NCBI RefSeq assembly: GCF_016107285.1
Contig: NZ_RCVQ01000001.1
Location: 558,001 to 622,000, forward strand
Direction: 5' to 3'
From: Roseomonas sp. KE0001
Lineage (GTDB): Bacteria > Pseudomonadota > Alphaproteobacteria > Acetobacterales > Acetobacteraceae
Length of the DNA stretch: 64,000 nt
Under the pieces are notes generated by a model. That model saw only the letters and a program-made list of their open reading frames with translations. It did not search any database and was not told the origin of the DNA. A program made the position numbers and the translations under genes. Below are positions 57,464 to 64,000 of the stretch, piece after piece (position 1 is the first letter of the stretch; every line of letters starts with the position of its first letter).

Positions 57464-58417
57464 ATGGTCCGGAGTCGCCGCCCGGAGACACCGCGCCGGG
57501 AGGACGGTCAGGGAGTTTCCGACATCTCCAGCCTCGCCGCAGCGCCATCCTCCGATCGGCGGACGGGCTTCGCCCTCCTCCTGGTCACCGCGACCGGATG
57601 GGGCTTCACCTGGCCGGTCCTGAAGACGGTGCTGCAGGACCTTCCGCCGCTGGCCGCACGCGGCAGTGCCGCGCTCCTGGCGGCGGCCGGCCTCGCCATC
57701 GCCGCGATGCTGATGCGCCTGCCGCTGCGGGTGCCGCGCGGCGAATGGTCCAGCCTGGCCCTGGCCGCCCTGCTCAACTTCAGCGCCTGGATGGGCCTCT
57801 CCACCCTCGGCCTGACCTGGCTCTCCTCGGGAGAGGGCGCCATCGTCTCGGCCACGCTGCCGGTCTGGACGACGCTCCTGGCCTGGCTGATGCTGGGGGA
57901 GAAGCCCGGCGCCGCGCAGACCCTGGCGCTGCCGCTCGGCCTGCTGGGAGTCGTGGTGCTGGTCGGCGGCCAGCCGCTGGGCCTGGGGCTCGGCAAGCTG
58001 CCCGGCGTGGCGCTGATCCTGGCCGCGGCGCTCTGCTTCGGGACCGGCGCCGTGATGAGCAAGCGCCGGCCGCTGCGGCTGCCGCCGCTGACCCAGGTCG
58101 TCTGGCAGGTCGGGCTGGGCTGTCTGCCGATCCTCGGCGCATCCTGGCTGGTGGAGAGGCCGGAATGGGGCCGGGTGTCCGTCCTGGGCTGGGCCGGCGT
58201 GATCTACATGGCCGTGCTGCCGCTTTCCGTCTGCTACATCACCTGGTTCGCCGCGCTGCGGCGCCTGCCGGCCGGCATCGCCGCCATGGGCACGCTGCTG
58301 GTGCCGGTGCTGGCGGTGCTGGCCGGGGTGCTGCTGCTGGGCGAGCCGCTCGGCTGGCAGCATGCCGTGGCGCTGGCGCTGATCCTGACCAGCATCCTGC
58401 TGGCCTCCCGCCGCTGA
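57464..58417 (+). CDS. DMT superfamily (EamA) permease
   Basis: Inner-membrane transporter, 317 residues, with ten hydrophobic segments in two EamA repeats; the first begins TGFALLLVTATGWGFTWPVLKTVLQDLPPLAARG and the second repeat starts near PGVALILAAALCFGTGAVMSK. Relatives export amino acids or metabolites. The start is uncertain; I use the ATG at 57464, which leaves a 30-residue basic N-terminus before the first helix. It is divergent from the amidohydrolase gene. Confidence 0.85.
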   Translation: MVRSRRPETPRREDGQGVSDISSLAAAPSSDRRTGFALLLVTATGWGFTWPVLKTVLQDLPPLAARGSAALLAAAGLAIAAMLMRLPLRVPRGEWSSLALAALLNFSAWMGLSTLGLTWLSSGEGAIVSATLPVWTTLLAWLMLGEKPGAAQTLALPLGLLGVVVLVGGQPLGLGLGKLPGVALILAAALCFGTGAVMSKRRPLRLPPLTQVVWQVGLGCLPILGASWLVERPEWGRVSVLGWAGVIYMAVLPLSVCYITWFAALRRLPAGIAAMGTLLVPVLAVLAGVLLLGEPLGWQHAVALALILTSILLASRR

Positions 58418-58442
58418 GTGGCGGCCCCGGCGCCGCCGGGCT

Positions 58443-59675
58443 ATGAGCCGCGGCATGGATCTCCCCCAGGCCGCCCCCCTCGACCGCCCACAAGACCGCC
58501 CGGTGTTGCGGGTGCTTCCCGGACGCGACCGGCGTGTCAGGGCCGGCCACCCCTGGGCCTTCTCCAACGAGATCGCCATGGGGCCGGCGGCGCGCGGCCT
58601 GGCGCCCGGCCTGCCGGTGCGGCTGGTGGGCGATGACGGGCGGCCCTACGGCACATGGCTGTTCAATCCCCACAGCCTGATAGCCGCCCGCTTCCTCTCG
58701 GAGGACCCAGGGGTCGAGCTGGACCTCGACTTCTTCACCGCACGCCTGGCGGAGTGCCTCGCGCTCCGGAGCGCCCTCTACCCGGACCCCTACTATCGCC
58801 TCGTGCATGCCGAGGCCGATGGCCTCCCCGGCCTGGTCATCGACCGCTATGGCGACGTCCTGGCGATACAGGCCAATACGGCGGGCATGGACCGGGCCTT
58901 GCCGCTGCTGGTGGAGGCTCTGTCCCGGCTGATCGCCCCGCGCGCCATCGTGGCCCGCAACGACGCGCCGGCCCGCAAGCTGGAGGGCCTGCCGGACAGC
59001 AGCGGCCTGCTGCTGGGCGAGGAGGCCACGGCGCACGTCCGCGAGGGGCGGCTGGATTTCTCCATCGACCTGCTGTCCGGTCAGAAGACCGGCTGGTTCT
59101 TCGACCAGCGCGACAACCGGGCCCGTGTTGCCTCCCTGGCCCGGGATCGCAGCGTGCTGGATGCCTTCTGCCATACCGGAGGATTCGGGCTGGCGGCGGC
59201 GGCGCAGGGCGCGCGGAGCATCGAGTTGCTCGACCGCAGCGAACCCGCCCTGGCCCTGGCGATGGACACGGCGGCCCGCCACGGCTTCGGCGAGATCGTC
59301 TCGGCCCGGCGTGGGGACGCGATGGTGGTGCTGGAGGAGATGCTGGGCGCGGGCCGGCGCTATGGCCTGGTGGTGGCCGACCCGCCGGCCTTCGCCAAGC
59401 TGCGCAAGGATCACGCCGTGGCGCTGCGGGGCTATGCGCGCCTGGCCAGGCTGGCGGCGGGGCTTGTCGAGCCCGGAGGCTTTCTCTTCATCGCCTCCTG
59501 CTCGCACCACGTCTCGACCGGCGAATTCACCGACGCCATCGCCTATGGTCTCGGCCGTGCCCGCCGGCCGGCGCGGCTGCTGGCCACCACGGGCGCGGGG
59601 CTGGACCATCCGGTGCATCCGATGCTGCCTGAAAGCGCCTATCTCAAAGGTTTATTGCTGCATCTTCCCGCATGA
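58443..59675 (+). CDS. Class I SAM-dependent rRNA methyltransferase (RlmI-like)
   Basis: A 410-residue protein with an N-terminal PUA-like RNA-binding domain (LRVLPGRDRRVRAGHPWAFSNEI), a central SGQKTGWFFDQRDNR segment typical of RlmI/YccW, the cofactor strand VLDAFCHTGGFGLAAAAQGA, and VVADPPAFAKLRK in the catalytic part. RlmI methylates C5 of a cytosine in 23S rRNA. The downstream DUF3293 gene overlaps it by 4 nt (ATGA). Confidence 0.9.
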   Translation: MSRGMDLPQAAPLDRPQDRPVLRVLPGRDRRVRAGHPWAFSNEIAMGPAARGLAPGLPVRLVGDDGRPYGTWLFNPHSLIAARFLSEDPGVELDLDFFTARLAECLALRSALYPDPYYRLVHAEADGLPGLVIDRYGDVLAIQANTAGMDRALPLLVEALSRLIAPRAIVARNDAPARKLEGLPDSSGLLLGEEATAHVREGRLDFSIDLLSGQKTGWFFDQRDNRARVASLARDRSVLDAFCHTGGFGLAAAAQGARSIELLDRSEPALALAMDTAARHGFGEIVSARRGDAMVVLEEMLGAGRRYGLVVADPPAFAKLRKDHAVALRGYARLARLAAGLVEPGGFLFIASCSHHVSTGEFTDAIAYGLGRARRPARLLATTGAGLDHPVHPMLPESAYLKGLLLHLPA

Positions 59676-60061
59676 TATCAGAACGACTGGTGCGCAGTTT
59701 CCACCAGACGCGCTACGAGGCCGGCGGCGCGACCGCGCGGATCGGCCGACGCAGCCCCTCGATGCGGGCCCTTCTCCAAGCGCAGGGCCAGCGTCAGGGC
59801 GCTATCATAACGGCCTGGAATCCGCTGGCCCGCCGCCATCCCGAGGGTTGGAACCGCCGTGCTCAGATGCGCCTGGAGGCCCTTGCCCGGCGTGTTCCGC
59901 TGATCAGAGGCGCGGGATACGGGCGGGGATGGCGCGAGGAGCATTGCCTCATCGGATGCAGTACGCGCAAAGCCCTCAAACTGGCGCGGCGATTTCGCCA
60001 ACTGGCCATTGTGGTGATCCGTCGGGATGGCCTGGCCCAGCTGAAGTGGCTGCGGCACTGA
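59672..60061 (+). CDS. DUF3293 domain protein
   Basis: A 129-residue protein with the DUF3293 pattern: a YEAGG...RIGR start, IITAWNPLARRHPEGWNRRAQMRLEALARR in the middle, and WREEHCLIGCSTRKALKLARRFRQLAIVVIRRDGLAQL at the end. The function is unknown. The start codon overlaps the stop of the RlmI-like gene, so it is translationally coupled to it. Confidence 0.85.
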   Translation: MISERLVRSFHQTRYEAGGATARIGRRSPSMRALLQAQGQRQGAIITAWNPLARRHPEGWNRRAQMRLEALARRVPLIRGAGYGRGWREEHCLIGCSTRKALKLARRFRQLAIVVIRRDGLAQLKWLRH

Positions 60062-60066
60062 ATATG

Positions 60067-60083
60067 GAATATTGTTTATATTC
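60067..60083. promoter_or_regulatory. AT-rich inverted repeat after the DUF3293 gene
   Basis: GAATAT (60067-60072) and ATATTC (60078-60083) form a 6-5-6 dyad in a markedly AT-rich stretch 6 bp after the stop. The 151-bp gap lies between convergent genes, so the dyad may help termination rather than control a promoter. A GGGCTGAAGCCC hairpin is also present at about 60158-60169. Confidence 0.35.
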
Positions 60084-60212
60084 AGGTACTTAAAAGGCTT
60101 TTGTTCAATCCTTGTGTGAAATTCAGGCTTTGGCACTGTCCTGGAGGGCTCGGGAGGGCTGAAGCCCATCCCGAATCTCGATAGAGTTCTTTAATACCTT
60201 GATTCTGAAGTA

Positions 60213-61007
60213 TTATGCGGCCGACCATCCGCCGTCGATGGACAGTGCGGCGCCATTGATGCTGCTGCTTTCCGGACCGCAGAGGAACAGCGCCATCCGC
60301 GCCACCTCCTCCACCTCGACCCAGCGCTTGCTCGGCTGCTTGACGAGGAGGAAATCCTTCAGCGCCGCCTCGGGCGTGATGCCGTGCTTCTCGGCGAGCG
60401 CCGTCACCTGCTTCTCCGCCAGGGGCGTGCGGACGAAGCCCGGGCAGACGGCGTTGCAGGTCACGCCACTTTCCGCGATCTCCAGCGCCACGGTCCGTGT
60501 CAGGCCGACGACGCCGTGCTTGGCGGCGACATAGGCGACCTTCTCCGGCGAAGCGACCAGGCCATGGATCGAGGCCACGTTGACAATGCGGCCCCAGCCC
60601 CGCGCCTTCATGCCGGGCAGCAACGCCTTGATTGCGTGGAAGTTCGAGGAGAGGTTCAGGGCGAGAATGGCGTCCCACTTCTCGTCCGGGAAATCCTCGA
60701 CCGGGCTGGTGAACTGGATGCCCGCATTGTTGACCAGGATATCGACCTGGCCGAGGACCGCCTCCGCCTCCTGGCACAGGGCGCGAATCTCCTCGGCTTT
60801 CGAGAGATCGGCCGCGGAATGGGCGGGCTCCGCACTGTTGCCGGCCTTGGCCACCTCCCGCCGCGCCTCGGCGATCTGCTCCGGCGAGCCGAAGCCGTTC
60901 AGCATCACCTTGGCGCCCGCCCTGGCGAGTGCCTTGGCGATGCCGAGGCCGATCCCACTCGTGGAGCCGGTGATCAGGGCGCCACGGCCCTCGAGGGTCT
61001 TTTCCAT
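60213..61007 (-). CDS. bdhA: 3-hydroxybutyrate dehydrogenase (SDR)
   Basis: NAD-dependent oxidation of D-3-hydroxybutyrate to acetoacetate in PHB turnover. The 264-residue protein matches the family throughout: GALITGSTSGIGLGIAKALARAGA, VMLNGFG, ILVNNAGIQF, the active site NVASIHGLVASPEKVAYVAAKHGVVGL, and CNAVCPGFVRTPL. AAGGAGA precedes the ATG at 61007. It lies 31 bp downstream of the flavoprotein gene on the same strand, so the two are probably co-transcribed. Confidence 0.93.
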   Translation of the reverse strand: MEKTLEGRGALITGSTSGIGLGIAKALARAGAKVMLNGFGSPEQIAEARREVAKAGNSAEPAHSAADLSKAEEIRALCQEAEAVLGQVDILVNNAGIQFTSPVEDFPDEKWDAILALNLSSNFHAIKALLPGMKARGWGRIVNVASIHGLVASPEKVAYVAAKHGVVGLTRTVALEIAESGVTCNAVCPGFVRTPLAEKQVTALAEKHGITPEAALKDFLLVKQPSKRWVEVEEVARMALFLCGPESSSINGAALSIDGGWSAA

Positions 61008-61038
61008 ACGATTCTCCTTATTGTATCGCGGGCGATGG

Positions 61039-62502
61039 TCAGGGGAGCCGGCCCAGCCAGGAGGCGAGTTGCCGCAGAATGGGCGAAAACCGCTGGCCGG
61101 CGTAGGGTTTATCGGCCGCCAGCCGGACCGCTTCCGCGAGGCTCGGCCAGGGCAGATCGAGCGTGGCCAGTTCATGGAGCCGCACGCCGCGCTCGAGCGC
61201 CAGGGTGAAGAGGGCGCCGAGTTCGCCCACGCCATCCCCCACGGCGGCGGCGCCCAGAAGCGTCCTGCCCGGGCCGAGCACCAGTTGAACCTCGCCTGTC
61301 ACCGTCCCCCCGGCCAGCGTCGCATCAAGGCCGGAGAAGTCCTGCCGCAGGACCTCGACCTCCCGGTGGCGCTCGCGGGCCTGTTGCGCCGTCAGCCCGA
61401 CACGGACCAGTTGCGGCGTGGTGTCCAGCCGCAAGGGCAGGCGGGCATAGTCCAGCACGGCCCGCCGCCGGAACAGCATGGAGCGGGCGATGACCTCGGC
61501 ATGGCGTGCCGCCAATCGTGTGAAGCGGCGCGGCCCGAGCCCCTCGGGATCGGCGACATTGCCCGCTGCCCAGACCCGGCGGTTGCTGCGGCTCCGCAGG
61601 TCCCGCCCGGTGGCGATGCCGCGCTCGCTGGCGGCGATGCCGCCGGCCGCCAGGTCGAGGGGCGCCAGCCGTGGCGTCTCGCCCAGCGCGATCAGCAGGT
61701 GGCTGCCCTCGATCCGCGCCCCCTCCGCGGTGAGCAGCGCGATGCCGGCTCCGGTCCGTTCCGCGGCCAGGACGCGCGTGTTCTCATGCAACTCCACGCC
61801 ATCCCGCCGCAGCGCCTCCCGCAGCGGCAGCCGCAGCTCCGCATCCTCCTGCGCCAGGAGGTTGGGCGACGCCTCGATCAGGCTGACGCGGCTGCCAAGC
61901 CGCGCGAAGGCCTGCGCCGCCTCCAGCCCCATGGGCGTGCCGCCAAGAACCAGCAGGTGCATGGGGAGGGCGGGCAGCTCCGCCAGTCCGTCCGGCGTGC
62001 ACCAGGGCGCGTTCACCAGGCCGGGCAGATCCGGAAGAAGGGGTTCACAGCCCGCCGCGATCACGGCACGGCGAAAGCGGTAGCTCCTGTCGCCCGCCTG
62101 GATGCGATCCGGTCCCGTGAAGAAGGCGCGCGCGCCGATCACCTCGATCCCGTGGCCCGCCTCCTGGCCCTCCCCGTGGCCCTCCCCGTGGCCCGCCAGC
62201 TCCTGCAGCGCCGAGCGGCCGGCCGAGCCCGCCGCCGTGGCCGCGAGGTGGTGGCGAAGCCGGGGCCAGTTCACCGTCACGCCCTCGGCCACGATGCCGA
62301 GGTCGCGGCCCTGGCGGAGGCCCTGCATCCGATGCGCGGCGGCGAGCAGGGCCTTGACCATGATGGCGGCATCGGCCGGGCGGCGGTGGTCGGCCGGGGC
62401 GCGCTCGAACACCGTGACCTTGCGGCCGAGCCCGGCGGCCATGGCGGCAACGGAGAGTCCGGCGGCACCGGCACCGATGATCGCCACGTCCAGGTCACGC
62501 AT
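61039..62502 (-). CDS. FAD-dependent disulfide-reductase homologue lacking the catalytic cysteines
   Basis: Flavoprotein of the lipoamide dehydrogenase/mercuric reductase fold, 487 residues, with FAD motif VAIIGAGAAGLS (residues 7-18), a second Rossmann motif LLVLGGTPMGLEAAQAFARLGS, and a complete dimerisation domain. The redox motif G-x-C-x4-C-x-PSKALL is replaced by HRRPADAAIMVKALL near residues 39-53, so both cysteines are gone. The C-terminal HPTxxE is WPSLAE (452-457), with Trp in place of the active His. A 12-bp repeat makes a GHGEGHGEG insert. It is upstream of bdhA. It probably binds FAD and NAD(P)H but cannot use the usual disulfide chemistry. Confidence 0.82.
   Translation of the reverse strand: MRDLDVAIIGAGAAGLSVAAMAAGLGRKVTVFERAPADHRRPADAAIMVKALLAAAHRMQGLRQGRDLGIVAEGVTVNWPRLRHHLAATAAGSAGRSALQELAGHGEGHGEGQEAGHGIEVIGARAFFTGPDRIQAGDRSYRFRRAVIAAGCEPLLPDLPGLVNAPWCTPDGLAELPALPMHLLVLGGTPMGLEAAQAFARLGSRVSLIEASPNLLAQEDAELRLPLREALRRDGVELHENTRVLAAERTGAGIALLTAEGARIEGSHLLIALGETPRLAPLDLAAGGIAASERGIATGRDLRSRSNRRVWAAGNVADPEGLGPRRFTRLAARHAEVIARSMLFRRRAVLDYARLPLRLDTTPQLVRVGLTAQQARERHREVEVLRQDFSGLDATLAGGTVTGEVQLVLGPGRTLLGAAAVGDGVGELGALFTLALERGVRLHELATLDLPWPSLAEAVRLAADKPYAGQRFSPILRQLASWLGRLP
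62166..62194. repeat. 12-bp tandem repeat inside the flavoprotein gene
   Basis: GGCCCTCCCCGT occurs twice in tandem (62166-62177 and 62178-62189), followed by a partial copy GGCCC. On the coding (minus) strand it adds Gly-His-Gly-Glu units in frame. Such a repeat can change copy number without a frameshift. Confidence 0.8.
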
Positions 62503-62674
62503 CTTCGCTCGTCTCCTCCCCCAACCTCGCGGCGGATGGCCGCCGCCGAGTCCCATGCGGCGCGGCAGGATGCCGGCCGGGCGCGCCGGCACAAGTGGCG
62601 GCGGCGAAAGGGGTTGCGCAAGGGGGGAGGGTGGCGTGCCGGAGCCTCACCGGCCGCCGCCGGGGCCTCCATGG

Positions 62675-62704
62675 TTGACGGCGCGTGATGCGCCTCACTA
62701 TACG
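62675..62704 (+). promoter_or_regulatory. Promoter of the rpmH-rnpA-yidD-yidC operon
   Basis: TTGACG (62675-62680) and TATACG (62699-62704) are 18 bp apart, a good sigma-70-type promoter 108 bp before rpmH. The leader holds an inverted repeat AACCGGG (62757-62763) / CCCGGTT (62781-62787). The rest of the 310-bp gap after the flavoprotein gene shows no gene and no DnaA boxes. Confidence 0.6.
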
Positions 62705-62812
62705 TCCCCACCTTCGCCGGCTGCCCTCGCGGGATGGCCGGCCTGTGCCGTGACATAACCGGGCGTTCCGGGTAGGGCGGCCCGGTTGGACCTTATTTCG
62801 GAGTAGCGCGTC

Positions 62813-62947
62813 GTGAAGCGTACCTATCAGCCCTCCAAGCTCGTCCGGAAGCGCCGGCACGGTTTCCGCTCGCGGATGGCGACCGTCGGTGGCCGCAATG
62901 TTCTGGCCAACCGCCGCGCCAAGGGCCGCAAGAAGCTCTCGGCCTGA
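62813..62947 (+). CDS. rpmH: 50S ribosomal protein L34
   Basis: A 44-residue, very basic ribosomal protein. The sequence [18 protein letters not shown] followed by [23 protein letters not shown] is the invariant L34 pattern. Translation starts with GTG at 62813; CGGAG (62799-62803) serves as ribosome-binding site. It is the first gene of the conserved operon with rnpA, 29 bp downstream. Confidence 0.97.
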   Translation: MKRTYQPSKLVRKRRHGFRSRMATVGGRNVLANRRAKGRKKLSA

Positions 62948-62976
62948 GCCTTCGGGCCTGCATCGCGGAGGCGCTC

Positions 62977-63321
62977 ATGGCGGCCTCGCCGCCCCGGCTC
63001 AAACGGCGGCGCGAATTCCTTCGCGTCGCCGGCAAGGGCAGCCGCGCCGCGCGGCCGACCCTGTTGCTGCAGGCCCTGCCCGGCACCGGTGCCCCGCTGC
63101 GCGTCGGCTTCACAGCCACGAAGAAGCTGGGCAATGCCGTGGTCCGCAACAGGACCAAGCGTCGCCTGCGTGAGGCGGCGCGCCTGACTCTCGGTGCCGG
63201 GGCGCCGGCCGGCTGGGACCTGGTCCTGGTGGGGCGCGAGGGAACCCGGAAGCGACGCTTCGATCAGCTGCTGGCGGATCTGCGCGGAGCCTTGCGTCAG
63301 GCCGGCGTCCTGCAGCCATGA
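62977..63321 (+). CDS. rnpA: Ribonuclease P protein component
   Basis: Protein subunit of the tRNA 5'-processing ribozyme, 114 residues. It opens [25 protein letters not shown] and contains the RNR motif [26 protein letters not shown]. The length and basic charge are typical. It overlaps yidD by 4 nt (ATGA), which suggests coupling. Confidence 0.96.
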   Translation: MAASPPRLKRRREFLRVAGKGSRAARPTLLLQALPGTGAPLRVGFTATKKLGNAVVRNRTKRRLREAARLTLGAGAPAGWDLVLVGREGTRKRRFDQLLADLRGALRQAGVLQP

Positions 63322-63647
63322 ACCGCCTGCGGCCGGGAGGACCCGGCCCGGCGGCCACGGTCCTGAAGGGCGCGGTCCGTGCCTATCAGCTGACCCTGCG
63401 AGGCGTGATCGGCAGTCATTGCCGCTTCCATCCGCATTGCAGCGCCTATGCGATCGAGGCCCTGGATCGGCACGGCGCGCTCCGGGGCAGCTGGCTGACC
63501 GCCCGGCGCATCCTGCGTTGCCATCCGTGGCATCCGGGTGGATATGACCCCGTGCCGGCGGTGACGGAGCCGGAGACGACATCCGCGGCGCCCGCTGAGG
63601 CGCCTTCCTCCCCTTCGCCGCCCTCGGTGGCGCACAAGAAGGCCTGA
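63318..63647 (+). CDS. yidD: Membrane protein insertion efficiency factor YidD
   Basis: Small amphipathic protein that aids YidC-dependent membrane insertion. It has the family core [62 protein letters not shown] with the conserved cysteines. The C-terminal tail of about 30 residues is Pro/Ser/Ala-rich and longer than in E. coli; 109 residues in all. It lies between rnpA and yidC as in most bacteria. Confidence 0.95.
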   Translation: MNRLRPGGPGPAATVLKGAVRAYQLTLRGVIGSHCRFHPHCSAYAIEALDRHGALRGSWLTARRILRCHPWHPGGYDPVPAVTEPETTSAAPAEAPSSPSPPSVAHKKA

Positions 63648-63660
63648 CGGCACGGATCCG

Positions 63661-64000
63661 ATGGACCAGAAGCGACTCTTCGCCGCGATCGCGATTTCGA
63701 TCGGCATTCTCCTGGCTTTCGACCTCTGGAAGCGGGAGACCACGCCGGCGCCCGAAACCTCGCCCGCGGCCATCAGCCAGCAGGCCCCGGCTTCCGGCTC
63801 CGCCCCCGCCTCGGGAACGCCCCAGGCCGTCGCACCGGCCAATCCGGGCTCGGCGGACGCCACGGCCGCGGCCGCGGCCAATCTGCCGCCGCCCGAACGG
63901 CTCAAGATCGACAGTCCGCGCCTGGCCGGCAGCGTGCTGCTGCGCGGCGCCAAGCTGGATGACCTGGTGCTCCGCGACTATCGCGAGACCACGGCGCCGA
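63661..64000 (+). CDS. yidC: Membrane protein insertase YidC, N-terminal part
   Basis: Inner-membrane insertase. Only the first 113 residues are in the window: MDQKRLFAAIAISIGILLAFDLWKR gives the first membrane helix, followed by an Ala/Pro/Ser-rich linker and the start of the large periplasmic domain (RLKIDSPRLAGSVLLRGAKLDDLVLRDYRETT). The gene continues past the end of the window. Position after yidD and the N-terminal pattern of the Gram-negative long form support the call. Confidence 0.95.
   Translation, partial: MDQKRLFAAIAISIGILLAFDLWKRETTPAPETSPAAISQQAPASGSAPASGTPQAVAPANPGSADATAAAAANLPPPERLKIDSPRLAGSVLLRGAKLDDLVLRDYRETTAP

Noticed and set aside
62503-62812. Possible replication origin next to rpmH.
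   Set aside because: rpmH often lies near oriC, but no TTATCCACA-type DnaA boxes or AT-rich unwinding region were found; an ordinary promoter explains the region better.

Overview
The window is about 70% GC and densely coded. It carries chromosomal housekeeping genes and a few accessory modules of an alphaproteobacterium. The class is supported by a GAAC-N7-GAAC (GTTC-N7-GTTC read on the other strand) SOS box in front of recA, the hybrid kinase-recA-alaS neighbourhood, and an Rrf2/IscR plus cysteine-desulfurase region. A Rhodospirillales, Acetobacteraceae (Roseomonas-like) host is my best guess from GC content and protein style; it is an inference. No rRNA, CRISPR array, insertion sequence, integrase or phage gene was seen.

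Layout. 1-8.4 kb: a catabolic block with the C-terminal part of a Baeyer-Villiger monooxygenase, an HSL-type esterase, a complete branched-chain-amino-acid-type ABC transporter (binding protein, two permeases, two ATPases) and an SDR, with a second SDR facing it. 8.5-10.6 kb: tRNA-Ser(GGA), speD and speE (spermidine synthesis). 10.4-13.9 kb: two small unknown genes, a soluble hybrid histidine kinase and recA with its SOS box. 13.9-19.8 kb: AsmA, an RluC-type pseudouridine synthase, an orphan AbrB-type regulator, crcB with a 35-codon upstream gene, and rarA. 19.9-23.6 kb: alaS and a DmpA-type peptidase. 23.7-28.1 kb: a TPR-glycosyltransferase, a TrmN6-like methyltransferase, a DUF2007 protein and a polyprenyl diphosphate synthase.

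28.1-32.1 kb: a GntR regulator behind a perfect 26-bp palindrome, a thiol-dioxygenase-like cupin, bacterioferritin, Bfd and RecQ. 32.3-39.4 kb: a Gfo/Idh/MocA oxidoreductase, a GC-poor gap, a MarR regulator, a molybdenum hydroxylase large subunit without its usual partner subunits, a GlcG/HbpS protein, a NIPSNAP protein, an MFS permease and Bcp peroxiredoxin. 39.4-48.1 kb: glnE, a YhdP/AsmA-like envelope protein, tyrS and anmK. 48.1-55.7 kb: an alpha/beta hydrolase, then iscR, a NifS-like desulfurase, an M20 amidohydrolase, iscS, a ferredoxin, a TenA-like protein, mnmA and elongator tRNA-Met, a sulfur-handling cluster that links cysteine desulfuration to Fe-S proteins and tRNA thiolation. 55.7-62.5 kb: a small unknown gene, a carbamoylase/allantoate-type amidohydrolase, an EamA permease, an RlmI-like methyltransferase, a DUF3293 protein, 3-hydroxybutyrate dehydrogenase and a degenerate flavoprotein disulfide-reductase homologue. 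62.7-64 kb: the conserved rpmH-rnpA-yidD-yidC operon with a good sigma-70-type promoter; yidC runs off the end.

The most interesting items are the uptake-plus-Baeyer-Villiger block, the GntR palindrome with the cupin dioxygenase, the MarR-linked orphan Mo-hydroxylase subunit, the flavoprotein that has lost both catalytic motifs, and the 35-codon gene translationally coupled to the fluoride channel.
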